DNA from: Watersipora subatra
Lineage: Eukaryota > Bryozoa > Gymnolaemata > Cheilostomatida > Watersiporidae
Length of the DNA stretch: 64,000 bases
NCBI RefSeq assembly: GCF_963576615.1
Contig: NC_088711.1
Span: forward strand, 39,428,621 to 39,492,620
Direction: 5' to 3'
Shown here: positions 38,301-50,300 of the stretch, one piece after another
How the letters are laid out: every line of letters begins with the position of its first letter
Position numbering within the stretch: the first letter of the stretch is position 1
Made by a program: the position numbers and the translations under genes
The notes under the pieces: model-generated
Seen by the model: the letters and a program-made list of their open reading frames with translations, nothing else
What the model was told of the DNA's origin: nothing
Database searches by the model: none

Positions 38301-41300
38301 TTTCTTTTGAGCATTTCAACAACGATCAAGTTTTGCCAATGTCAATCTAAAAAAACGTCCTGGCAATAACATCACCTCAAACAACAAACCAATCTCAAGT
38401 GATAGAAAAATCTCTATACTTTTTCATGAAAACGTTTTAAACTTTACATTAGAAGCATTTAATTTGAAACAAGCCATTTGTGCTTTTGATTTATATTATA
38501 GTTTGCATATGTACATGTATCTACTAATAAATAAGTAAATACATGGACTTGTGACAGTGCTCTGATAACTTGAACGCTCTGATAATTCGAACACTTTTGC
38601 TCGGTCCCTTGAAGTTCGAGTTATCCATGTTTGACTGTATATTGTTTTACCTGAACACGACCCTCCCACGACCTTGAACTGCTGTTTGATTTTGATAAAT
38701 TTTTTATCGTCGATAAAAATGCATAAACTTTCATGACAGTTTTTGTTTTTCTGCTACTAGGCATAACAGCTGTTATAAAAGATTAGTTCTGTTTAAACAT
38801 TTTCTATATGATTTAATCTTTGACTCACATGTATAATGACGCCCTCCCCGCTGCTGGCCATAGTTACATACTAGCTGATAATATGCTCCTTAGCTGCTGA
38901 GCTACTGCCCAAGTTTATGGATCATTCAAAATCTTTCGATCTCAGTTTCAAATTGATCTTCAACGTGAAAAGCTTGATATTTCATAAACATAGGGTCAAA
39001 CCATTATATCAAGCAGTATTCAAACCGACATTTTTTAATGTTTTATTTTTGTAATACAGCATGCACAGATATAATAACACTATGATAATATAATTTCAGA
39101 TTTATTTATAATTACATGTAACATATAATATACAAGTTTGTGATAATGTTATCTCTCTTGTCTTGCAGTCAGCCGTTGTGACAATGACTTATGGTTTAGT
39201 CTTCATCATTCACTTCCATGCAGCTCTGTTTACCACCTTCTCTTGTCATCTCTTTGTCTAGTTCTCTCAATTTCAATGTTACCCTTAGCTACATGTTCAT
39301 ATCTCGGTGTGGGTCTGCCCTGGTTCCCTTTTCCTTCATAGAGTCCTTTTTAGAGTTCTTCATAGAGTACTTTATAGAGTCCTTCATAGAGTCCTTCATA
39401 GAGTCCTCCATAGAGTTCTTCATAGAGTCCTTTATAGAGTCCTTTATAGAGTCCTTCATAGAGTCCTTCATAGAGTCCTTCATAGAGTCCTTCATAGAGT
39501 CCTTCATAGAGTTCTTCATAGAGTTCTTCACAGAGCTGTAAATGTAATAGTTGTCTGGGTAATCGCTGAAAACCTATCCTGTGCACATGTCCCAGCCATC
39601 TTAGGCATTTTCTCTCAATATGTGTGCCTTGGATGAGAGACCAGGTCGTCATAGGAAATCGGTGTACTTTGTGTTATTACACACTCTTTATAAAAGAATA
39701 TTAATTTGAAAACAAAGAGAATTTATGAGGAATAGCAATTCCGTCTTTGAATGTTTCCATCGACTTTGAAAATTGAATAATTGAAAAGCAAACTTCAAAT
39801 ATATTCCCATATTTACTATAATAAGAGCAGCGTCTGTCTGTCCTTGTGTCTGTATGTCTGAGTCACTGGTTGAAGGTCGAGATGAAAATTGCTGTAAGCT
39901 GGACTCAGCTTTCAGCTTTGTCGACAGACATTTTAACACCTTCGCCAATGAACTACTTTAGGGAGCTGTAGAATAGCTGTGCAGGTAGGTATTCTCCATG
40001 TTTTATTGGCACGCTGCCGCATGTCACCCAGACTGTCGAGATGCTAGTACATAGATGTATATCATCTCCAATAGCGCCATATGAAATGCATAGATGTATC
40101 TCATCTCCAATAGCGACATCTGAAATACATAGATGTATCTCATCTCCAATAGCGCTATATGAAATACATAGATGTATCTCATCTCCAATAGCGACATCTG
40201 AAATACATAGATGTATCTCATCTCCAATAGCGCCATATGAAATACATAGATGTATCTCATCTCCAATAGCGACATATGAAATACATAGATGTATCTCATC
40301 TCCAATAGCGACATATGAAATACATAGATGTATCCCATCTCCAACAGCGCCATATGAAATACATAGATGTATCTCATCTCCAATAGCGCGTTGTTGATCA
40401 TCATAATAGCCTACTTAATACTAGCTACCACCACAGAAATAAATGATTTTTACATATCTGTGTGTTTTGAAAAGTATGCCATAAATATAGATTCTTCGCC
40501 TCATTGTTTTTCATCTAACTGAAACCCTGAGCCAAACACAAGTCTGTATTGTTTATCCTCTAAAACTTTACAAGTTTTGCAAAATCCAAAATTCTTGGAT
40601 TTAAAGAAGGCTTTGATTTCTTGGCTTTATTTTAGACTACGGTATTTATTAGCTAAATTTAGGCTTGGACAAGGAGCTGAGGCTTATATTTATAGATGAA
40701 TTTATGCAACATTTTGGTAGATTTTATCAGAAAGTTTCAGTATTTTTAACTCATTTGCGATTGTTCTGGGTGTTTGAGGTGATCTGATTGCCAGGATGTT
40801 TCAAGATTAAAATCGACAGAACTCGATCCCGATTAAAATACGCGACACAAAATTTGTGCGAAATGATGTCGCTAGTTGTTATCATAGTGATAGTCGATAT
40901 CAGCTATTGTGTTCAAGTTGCAGCGTTACTCGTCTTTATTCTGCCAGTCTCTTTGCAACTATAGATGTCATAATTGCACTTTAGCTTGATTCAAGTGTTT
41001 TAACCACGATCAAGTTTTGTCGATTTAATCTTGAAACATCCTGACAGTCAGATGACCTCAAACATCAAAAAAATCACAAATGATGGAAAAATACCGATAC
41101 TTTTTGATAACATCAACCATAATTTCACGTATGTTCATTATTAAAACAGGAACACTCCACAGGCCACAAAAATGTTGAAAGGTTTCATTTTGGCTATAAA
41201 TGGTTTATATGGATATTCTGACATGTGTGGTCACTAAAAAGGGTCACTATCTTTTTTCCACTCGTTTATAAGGTGCGTAACCTTTACTATAATAAGAGCC

Positions 41301-44300
41301 GTATCGGTACGTTTGACGCCACGCTTAGAACGAAGGAAAAAAATTCCACCACACAGGAATCCAACCCTGATATTTTGATTCCCAGTCAAGCGCTCTCCCA
41401 TCTGCACCACTCGGACACCTTCCAGCAGTTAGAATAACTATGCACATAGTTACTACAAATGATGATCTCTCACGACGCACGGAACTTCCAGAGTACTAAG
41501 ACTACGTAATATTCATTACGCCATTCTCCTCGTAACAGCTGGTACTGCCCACAACTGCTGTGACTGCAGATGTCAGTGTAGCTTGGGCCCCAAAAATCTC
41601 ATCATACAGCAGTTACAGGCAACAAGCACCTTTGCAGCCTTGTTTCAAGATTTCTTATAGCCAAGTACATTAATCAACCTGTTAATCAAGGCATGACAGT
41701 AGGTTGGTTACTTAGCTAGTAAGCAATAGTGCCCATAAATAGATGCAGTTAAACCGTAGGCTAACTAGTTATTCTGAGATTTACTAGAATATTCTTTATA
41801 GATTTTGTTAGGAGTTTTTAGATTTAAAAATATAAATTTATTGCACAAACTAAATTAATAATATATTAATCAGTAGATAAAAGTTTCTATTGTTGCTTTA
41901 AGAGACTTGTAAATGGAAATGCTCTGTAACAGACTGAGGGATCGAATTATATGCCTCAACGTTCACTAACTTACGATTGACTTAGAAAAAATATATGTAA
42001 TCTATATTAATCAATCACACCTTGTCATTGTGGGAGTTTGCCTGTTAGTCTATTAAAATGCTATGCATTTCCATGTTTTTTTCCTGATTTCGTCCAAATT
42101 TCCCACAAATATGCTCCATGCCTTCAGTAAGGTCACTAAAATAATTGGTTTTCAAAACTCTTCTCCTTCCTAAGGACCAGACTGTTAAACAACCACCTGA
42201 TTGGAAACACAAGAGTAAGCATTGTCATGCACTGAGAACAATTGCCATCAATGGACATGTTCATTTATGGTTGCCCTGTGATAATTCCTTATATTTTTTT
42301 ATCAGGAAGTTGTGTAAAAAAAATTTTTTTTTTCCACATAATTTTTAATGATAGGGGAAGGCGGGGTACAGTGTGCCAAGGGGCAAAGTGATCCACCATA
42401 TATTTTTTAAATTGTAATTTCCATTTGGAGTTATCATTTTTACAAGAGGTCATGTGATCACTGGAGGTCCTTTTGAATAAAGAAAGAGCATTGGAAAGCT
42501 GAAGGTAAGAAATTTATAAACAAAAAACTGATTTTTGATGTTTTTTGTAAATTTCTAGCTTTGAGTTTGTGGTCTTCATTTTGTGTTAATGCTTTGTTTT
42601 ACATAAATAAAAAAGTAGAGAAATATTATCCCATATGATTATAGTAAGCATGTAAAACATGAAAACTCTTGCGCATCTACAATTTCTTGCATGCTTATTT
42701 TTCTCAAGAAAAGTCAATTGGGGCAAAGTGAGCCAATGGCTCACTTTGCCCCGCACATACACAAACTCTCAAAAATGTTACACAAAACTAAAGCAAGTAC
42801 TGCTTACATTTTAGAATGGTACGAAACTACAAAGGTAAAACTGGGCAGGCAGACATAAGTCAAGTAGAATATGCTGCAAAGATTATTGAAGAAGGAAATG
42901 GAAAGTCAATTAAAGAAGCTGCCAGAATTCATGGTGTGAACTGTATGACTCTTAAGAAGCATATTGAAAAAGGACGTGTTGGAGGTGCACAGCGTAGAAG
43001 TGAAACTAGTTTACACCAAGAAGCAAGAAGAAGAGTTGGCTGGACATGTAAAAAATCTAGACAAAAGATTTTATGGTTTATCTACTGAACAAGTACGTAA
43101 ACTAGCTTACGAATACAGCATGGCTAATGACCTGAGCATTCCACCAAGCTGGTCAAGAAACAAGAAAGCAGGTGAGCCGGTGTTTAAAGTGTAGCAACAT
43201 GTGTCTACTTGGTTTAGATCTACGCTAAAAACATCCAAAGTAACTGTGACTAAAAACAAGACAACAAAAATAAGAAAAAACAGCAAACAGATTCTTCATC
43301 AGAAGAAGAGAGTTAGCCTAAGAATTATTGTGTTCTGATGAAGAGAGTCCAGATGAAGATGAAAAGGAAGATGTGCCAACTTCTACCAGAGACAATATTA
43401 ACATCAATGATCATGTTTTAGTTTGGTACGAAACTAGCAAAGGTTGACTTGCAACAAAATTCACATTACAGTTATTTGGTATCAAAAGATTCACCATGTC
43501 TTACTCTGCTGTGTTGCAGGTGCAAAATATGTGAAAATGTGATTACAAGCTCTTAAAAGCTCAAAAACGAACAGTTAATCGTGGCCATCACGAAACCACC
43601 GTAGATTGAAATCAGTTTATTTTTCTGACGTAGTCATTACATTTGGTTGTTGTTTTGTCACGTGATGTTCTCACAGGAATTGAAAGGCCAATAAAAGGCT
43701 CAATATAAAACTTCTCGTAGCACTAGTTTAGGACAAGCACTTCGGGTTTTACCGAAGACCCTGTATCAAATATAGGTGCTCGCTACTTTACAGCTTTGTT
43801 TCGACTTGAACTAATCGTCTAGTCGTAATCTGATCATGTGACCCATACTTTGCGAATAATTTCTGCGACATTTTTCAATTATCACAGGTGACCAACAAGC
43901 TCATCATGTTTATCAGATGATGATATGTACTCCTTAACAAAGGTTAACAAATTAAACGAATTTTCACGGTAGATTATAAGTTATCAGTGCTGAAAGTGAC
44001 AGCATTACAATGGCGATGAAATAGAAACGTAAGAACAATAGACATGGTTTTATTGAATGCGTGAACTATATTTGTGAAAATATTTCTACGAATGAGGTTG
44101 CGTGAAAGTGTAAACAGAAGCCATCTTGTACAACTACGTCCCATTTGAGCCGTTTTGGAAAGAGATTCTAATCTACGGCAGTCTCGTGATGTCTGCGATT
44201 AACTGTTCGTTTTGAGCTTTTAAGAACTTGTAATCACATTTCCACATATTTTGCACCTACAACACAGCAGAGTAAGACATAGTGAATCTTTTGATACCAA

Positions 44301-47300
44301 ATAACTGTAATGTGAACTTTGTTGCAAGTCAACCTTTAATGTTTAGTATGAAGGAAGAGTCATGAAATGTAATCAAAACTCTGTTACCATCAATTTCATG
44401 AGAAAAGCTGGAGACTGCTTTGTTTATCCAGAGGAGGAAGACGTTCATGATGTTGACTTCGAATCTATAGTTATATTTTTGGGACAGCCAGTAAACACTG
44501 GTGGGACTCTGAGGGTTAGAAATCGAACTACATTCAGAGTGGATTTATCTGCTTATACTGTAAGATAAACTATTCTCAATAATACTGCTGATAGAGACAT
44601 TGTGGGCGACACACTTTTTACTACATTATTTCACGATAATGCTCATACGACTTGTTTCCACATTTTACGTTATAAACTATGTATATTTAATTTACCATGT
44701 TCTATGTCTTAGTCATGAGTCAAATTTAATTAGCCCATTGTCACACTTTATGTTTTAACACAGTTAAAGATATCAAATATATATTATGTGCAAGCAAATC
44801 ACATATTTATTGCTATGGCTCACTTTGCCCCATTGGGTGGATCACTTTGCCCCAGTAGTGGGGCAAAGTGAGCCAGGTGTAACATGTTGCAAAAACAATA
44901 AGTTCTCGCGATGGATCCAAAGTAGAGCATTGGAATTAAAATACAATAATAACAACATGTTGAACTCTCTATAGACCAAGTTTCTGCTCAATTCAAGCAG
45001 TCACTTTTATTTTATTTGAGAAACAAAAAAATTGGCTCACTGTGCCCCGTCTTCCCCTACAGTATTCGAAGCTTTTGTAAAGGGAATGTTGGTCATTCAA
45101 AGTTTGGTTATTCAAAGAAGCCCTTTTGGTGTTACATATCACAAAATTTGACTGATTCACAGCTAGGTAAAAATCTAGAAGCACAGAAATTTAATTGCTA
45201 GAGAAGTTCAAGTGTAAAATCATTCACTGTTTCCATGATGCGCAGCACTTCGGAGTTGCGCTCTCTCCGAATCATGGAAACGGCGTCTTCGCACTGAAAT
45301 CACTGCGCACTGATCAGTGCGAAGCCAGTGCAAATTCGCAGCAAGGAAACAGCGATTGCGCAGTGGCTGCGCATAGCTCTCATGCCGTGGAGACAGATTC
45401 TTCGAGGGCCATAAACTAGTACAAAGGTTATCCCGCTAATCTTGTTTTTTTCTATTCTTCCGATCTTCTTTCATCTAAATTTAATTATAGTTTGCATTCA
45501 CGAGAATGATGAGGTGATTACTTTCCTAGACTTTGTTATCGATGCCAACACTTTTTCGAAAAATAGGTGGCAAGTCCTAAATTAACGTTTAAATAATATA
45601 TTACTTAAAAATACTTATTAAAAATATATTACTTTGTAAAAATTGTGTTAAGGTTTGTAAAACCTTGTGAATGTGTATTGTAAATCTAAGTATAATGACG
45701 ACAGAAGCATAAAAAGACCGTTTCGGACGTTCGGTATCCATGATCGATTCTATTTCTCCATCAGGCGATTCGATTTATACAATTTCTCTTCTCTGGTTAA
45801 TTTGCTGAAAACCACTGCGCAGCATGGAAACGTACAATCCCTCGGCTTCGGAGGGGGCTGCTTCGCAGTACTGCGCACCATGGAAACGTAGTGATTGATT
45901 ATCCTGTTTGGCAAACGTCTGTGTATCTCGCAAGGTAAAGTGTAGCAATCTTTATTCAAAGTCTAAATGAAAATCTGCATCTACACTGCGGTGATTGGTC
46001 AAGATTTGATGGTAGTCTAAAAATTAAAACAAGAAAGAGAATAAAGAAGGCATTTTATAATAGTAATAATATAGTATAATATATAATATAGTAATAATAT
46101 AGTATGTAGGCCTACGCTTTTTTACCAAAGACAGAAATCGGCAACTTCAAAGCTATCTCTTTATTCAGCGCTGTTAATAAATGGAAATATAGTTTAACAA
46201 TTTGAAGAAGGGTTGACGATGTTATATCATAATATACAAAGCTTTTTATATATCAATGATTCAAGCATTTCGGAATATTCATTTTTCTATAAACAGATCT
46301 TCAAATGGTATTCAACCTTTATCTACATCTTTGTTGTAACGATGCAATTCTGATTATTAATATTCTCGACATAGCCTGAAAATAATTTTGTAGTAATAGT
46401 ATGCATGTTATTTCAAAATTTGGCGCAAATACTTCGGCGTCGAGGCAAATGTTCAGCAGCTAGGGTTTTGCAGCCAGCCAAGTTCAATGTTCTGTCAAAA
46501 AAATGTGTTATACAAAAATATTTATCTATATGATGCTTATTGTGTGAACTAATAAAAAATACCGATATACATGTAAATAAGAGGCCCCTTGTAAAACTAT
46601 CCAAAAACATTTAAAAATATTTTGTAGTGTTGTTTAGGCATATTGTACACCAAATAAGCAGTAGAATGTGGAGCAATGCCACGAGCAATGGGGAAATTTA
46701 ATTTTCCTTTGTGACTAATTCAAGGTTGTGGAATCCTTGGTTTGTTGACAGTAAACATAAATGCAGTAGTAATTTCTTGCTAGCTTTCTAAATATCCATC
46801 CAATCAGAAGTGCCGGGAGTAGAATTTTTTCCCTGGGACTGCTAATTTTTCCCTCTTCGCTAGCGTTGGGTATTCCCCTAATATCTACTGCGTATTCCCA
46901 AATATGTAAAATAGTATTTTAATTTTTGTGTTTTAATGAAATCGTTGTTTATCCATGAAAGCAGATGGAAAAAGAACGTTTAGACTAATATTTTGTGGTA
47001 AATACTATTTGTGAATCATAAAAACTTGAGGTAGTTCGTACATGTCTCGCAATTATTGAGCCATTTTAGAAATACTTACAGTAGACATATCTTGCGATAA
47101 GCTGGTTGAATCGCTTGGCTGCGTCAAAGCTATCATATATCTACTTATTGCGAGACGCCTGTAAACGCCCCGGATAGATACTCTATTCATTCAGTTCCTG
47201 GTACAAATTCTGAGCTACTAAGCTATTATTTGTCGCGCCTAATTGTCCGGAACGCTTTGAGAAAACGTCTTTCCATCAATCATATGTTTAGTAGTCAGTA

Positions 47301-50300
47301 GTCAATTGTATAGCAATGGAAGCGCCTGGCATTAGAGTACCTCCGCTGCACGCGACATTACCGTACTATTCGCCAATACAGTACCAACCTCAATTCGTCA
47401 TGCAACGCAGACACCACACAAGGCAACACACAATGTGGGGCCCATATTCTAATCCAGGTATAAAAACTTATAAGGACAGTTTTAACAACATTTTTATTTG
47501 CTAAATTTTTATACTTCATTTTATATTTTGGACTGGAGAATTAGTTTAACTAATTATGATATTATTCTTTGTATTGATGTTTGTCTATTCGATGGTTACT
47601 TTTTGATCTTCAGTTTTGCATGGGTTCTGATGAACATCTTCGAGTTGTCATGCTATATTTAAGGAAATTAAGTACGTCTACTACATGAACATGTATATAT
47701 TGCTGCTGATGCAAGTACTTTAAACTTCGTTATTCATTGATTTCACACATTTTGTAAAAATTTATTTACAAAAAGACCTTTACCGCCATGAAATTGATAA
47801 AATCTAATATGAAAAATGTGAGGACATCTTAGACACCTTGCACTGGTAAGCTCTTTCCTTTAGTTTATTAACAGACCTGCCAACCCAAGAGTGGGGCAAT
47901 GCGTGAGATTTGGTTTTGGGGCAATTGATGTATCAATGATAGTATATATAAAATTGTGGAAATTGGGGCAAAAATCTCACGAATTTCTCACGCATTTTCA
48001 TGTTTTCTTTGGGGTAATTGCGTGAGTCTCACGCCCAATGCGTGAGAGTTGGCAGGTATGTTTATTAAGTAAAAAGTTTCACATAATGGTACAAATATGT
48101 TATTTATATTATACAATTGCTAACAAAGGTAGTTAACAGATTGGCTATATCCTTGAAAATCACACTGCTAAATGATGAATTTTATCGCTGTAAAAATCAT
48201 TTGATACCAAAATGAATAAAATGAGAATTTCTAATTTAATTTTATCCATGTTTAAAGACACGATATAATTAATGACAAGCTCAGGGTATAATTAATGACA
48301 AGCACCGAGCGTCAAGAAGCCTAACCTAAACATCAACATTAATTTTTGTCTTGACCGTGTTTGCAAATGGCCTTTCTACAAATTTTACATGAAGGCAAGC
48401 TGTGGTATAGCATAGGCTTTAGTAGCTTTGTAATGTTAAAAAATGCAATAAGATTTGTTCATCTTGGATTTTGGTGAAATACTTTCGCTATTATTAAAGT
48501 TTAGTTTTGAAATTCCTTCCATATTGATTATGCACTAGTCCAGTTGATTGATACAACTATAGAACCAAACTCGTAATAGAGCATGTTTTTCTTTATGCTT
48601 TACCGAGTATGGAATCAGCTTATTAATGGCTTATCCAATTCATTCTAATTAGGCTTTTACTGTAATTGGACTTATTTTAATTAGGCTTTCGCTGTAATTA
48701 GACTTTGCCTTTAATTAAGCTTTTATTATAATTAGGCTTTGACTGTATATAGCCTTTCACTGTAATTAAACTTATACTGTAATTCTCCATGAAGATGATA
48801 TTATAAGGATGCTGATCTGGCTGTGTATAAATAACATTTCTTAAACCTCAGCCTATTATGACTCTTGTACATTGTACATGGGCTTCTCATGTATTAAACA
48901 TGCTCATAAGACTTTCCAACGTCAATTCGGCTAAAGCCGGATTGCATCAGCGTGTAAATATTTTTGCAAATAACAACAGTGTTTACTTTCATAAACACCA
49001 GTTATCGAAAAGACATTTCATGGCGACACTCATCATTCATGATTGTTGTGAATCTTGTACATATTTATTAAGATATTTATTATTGTGATCTCTATGTAAG
49101 TCTTTTGGGTAAGACCTAGGAGGTTATAATATCAACAGGAGTAATGAATTGAATCAGAAAAAGCAATTGCACTGTATAGTAAATGGCCATTATTTGATTT
49201 CACTCACTGATCCGAACTTTTAAAATGGCAAAATTTTTTTACATGATGCCGAGAATGATGAAAATAATGATGATGAATTTATTCAGGTGAAGTAATCTCT
49301 AACAGATAACTATCTGAATGATGGTTCTTTGTTGCGCAATAAAGCAATGTATTTGATTCACTGATCTCTAAATGTGGAGTTTATTAGGTGATAAATAACA
49401 TCCTGTATGTAGCTCTAAAAACCTGGTCCATTGCAAATGGATACAGTTCAATTTACATCCTACAAGATACATGATGTTTATGCGAATTTAGCGAAACGCG
49501 TAAACCAACGCTGAAATCTTTTAGAGAGCTAAATGCTGCAATAGCGTTTCCTCATTTCCTTGTATGTTACGTTTGTTCAGACGTCACGAAAGAGTTAATG
49601 GCTGTGGATAGAACGGTAATGGATAGGCTATGGGAGACTTTCTGCAGGTGTGAATGTAACAATGAAATGTCCAAGTTTAAAATAGTTTGGAGATTGACAA
49701 AGACACATTACGCACTTAGCTAATGTGTATCTGAGCAAGTCTCTAGTATATTTTCAGTAAGTCTGAAATGACAGAAACAATCATTACATGGCAACCTTGT
49801 GAATAGGTATGAGTTAGCATGTTTTTTAATGTAATGAAGGAGCGTTGTTCACAATTTTTAGTGACAATCATAACCAAGTGCTTTTCGTAATGATAGCAAA
49901 TAAAAAACTGTTTATTAACCTAAAGACCAATGGAGTTTACTGCTTTCCTCTGCCACCTTGAGACAATGTGCGAAACATGCCTGTTGCGGCATGTTTTGTA
50001 AGTCCCAAACAATATTATACAAGAAAGATATCAATGCTATGCTTTCTTTACCAGACAACACACGGAATACGCACGATGAGACTGAAGAAGCTAGAAGGAT
50101 GGTCTCTAAGGAAACGGATGAGTCTCTGCTAAAGAAGGAGAATGGAGAAACGTAAGTATTCATTAATTGTAAGATTTCAGTATGTGACAGTTGAGGATAA
50201 CTACATATAATTAGCTACATCAATGATGACAGCTATAATAGCTGTTATAGCTATCACAGCTATACAGTTTCCAGCTCACAAGGGGTTTTAGCAATAATTA

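Larger units (their letters stand above)
42354..45057 (+). mobile_element. pogo/Tigger-like DNA transposon, internally deleted
   Basis: The ends GGGGAAGGCGGGGTACAGTG and, reverse-complemented, GGGGAAGACGGGGCACAGTG are inverted copies flanked by TA (42352-42353, 45058-45059). Copies of GGGGCAAAGTGAGCCA lie near both ends. Inside are an N-terminal DNA-binding region and a C-terminal tail of a pogo-type transposase, but the DDE catalytic part is missing. A separate inverted-repeat element (43439-44337) sits in the tail-coding part. Confidence 0.75.
35055..47313 (+). other. intron 6 (12.3 kb), transposon- and satellite-rich
   Basis: It holds a hAT transposase relic, a Helitron-like end, a Tc1/mariner-like MITE with a nested hairpin, two in-frame satellites, a family A MITE, a tRNA-like SINE, a pogo-like element and a family B MITE, each listed separately. 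Gaps between them show nothing I can name. Confidence 0.5.
47458..50054 (+). other. intron 7
   Basis: Contains a hAT-like MITE (47872-48060) and a degenerate tandem repeat (48640-48785). No exon recognised. Confidence 0.45.

Noticed and set aside
39218-39652. Four overlapping open frames with ESFIESFI- or YEGLYEGL-type repeats
   Set aside because: They are translations of the 12-base satellite.
40024-40404. Open frames of 118 and 126 codons on opposite strands
   Set aside because: Products of the 39-base satellite, with exact 13-residue periodicity and no start/splice logic.
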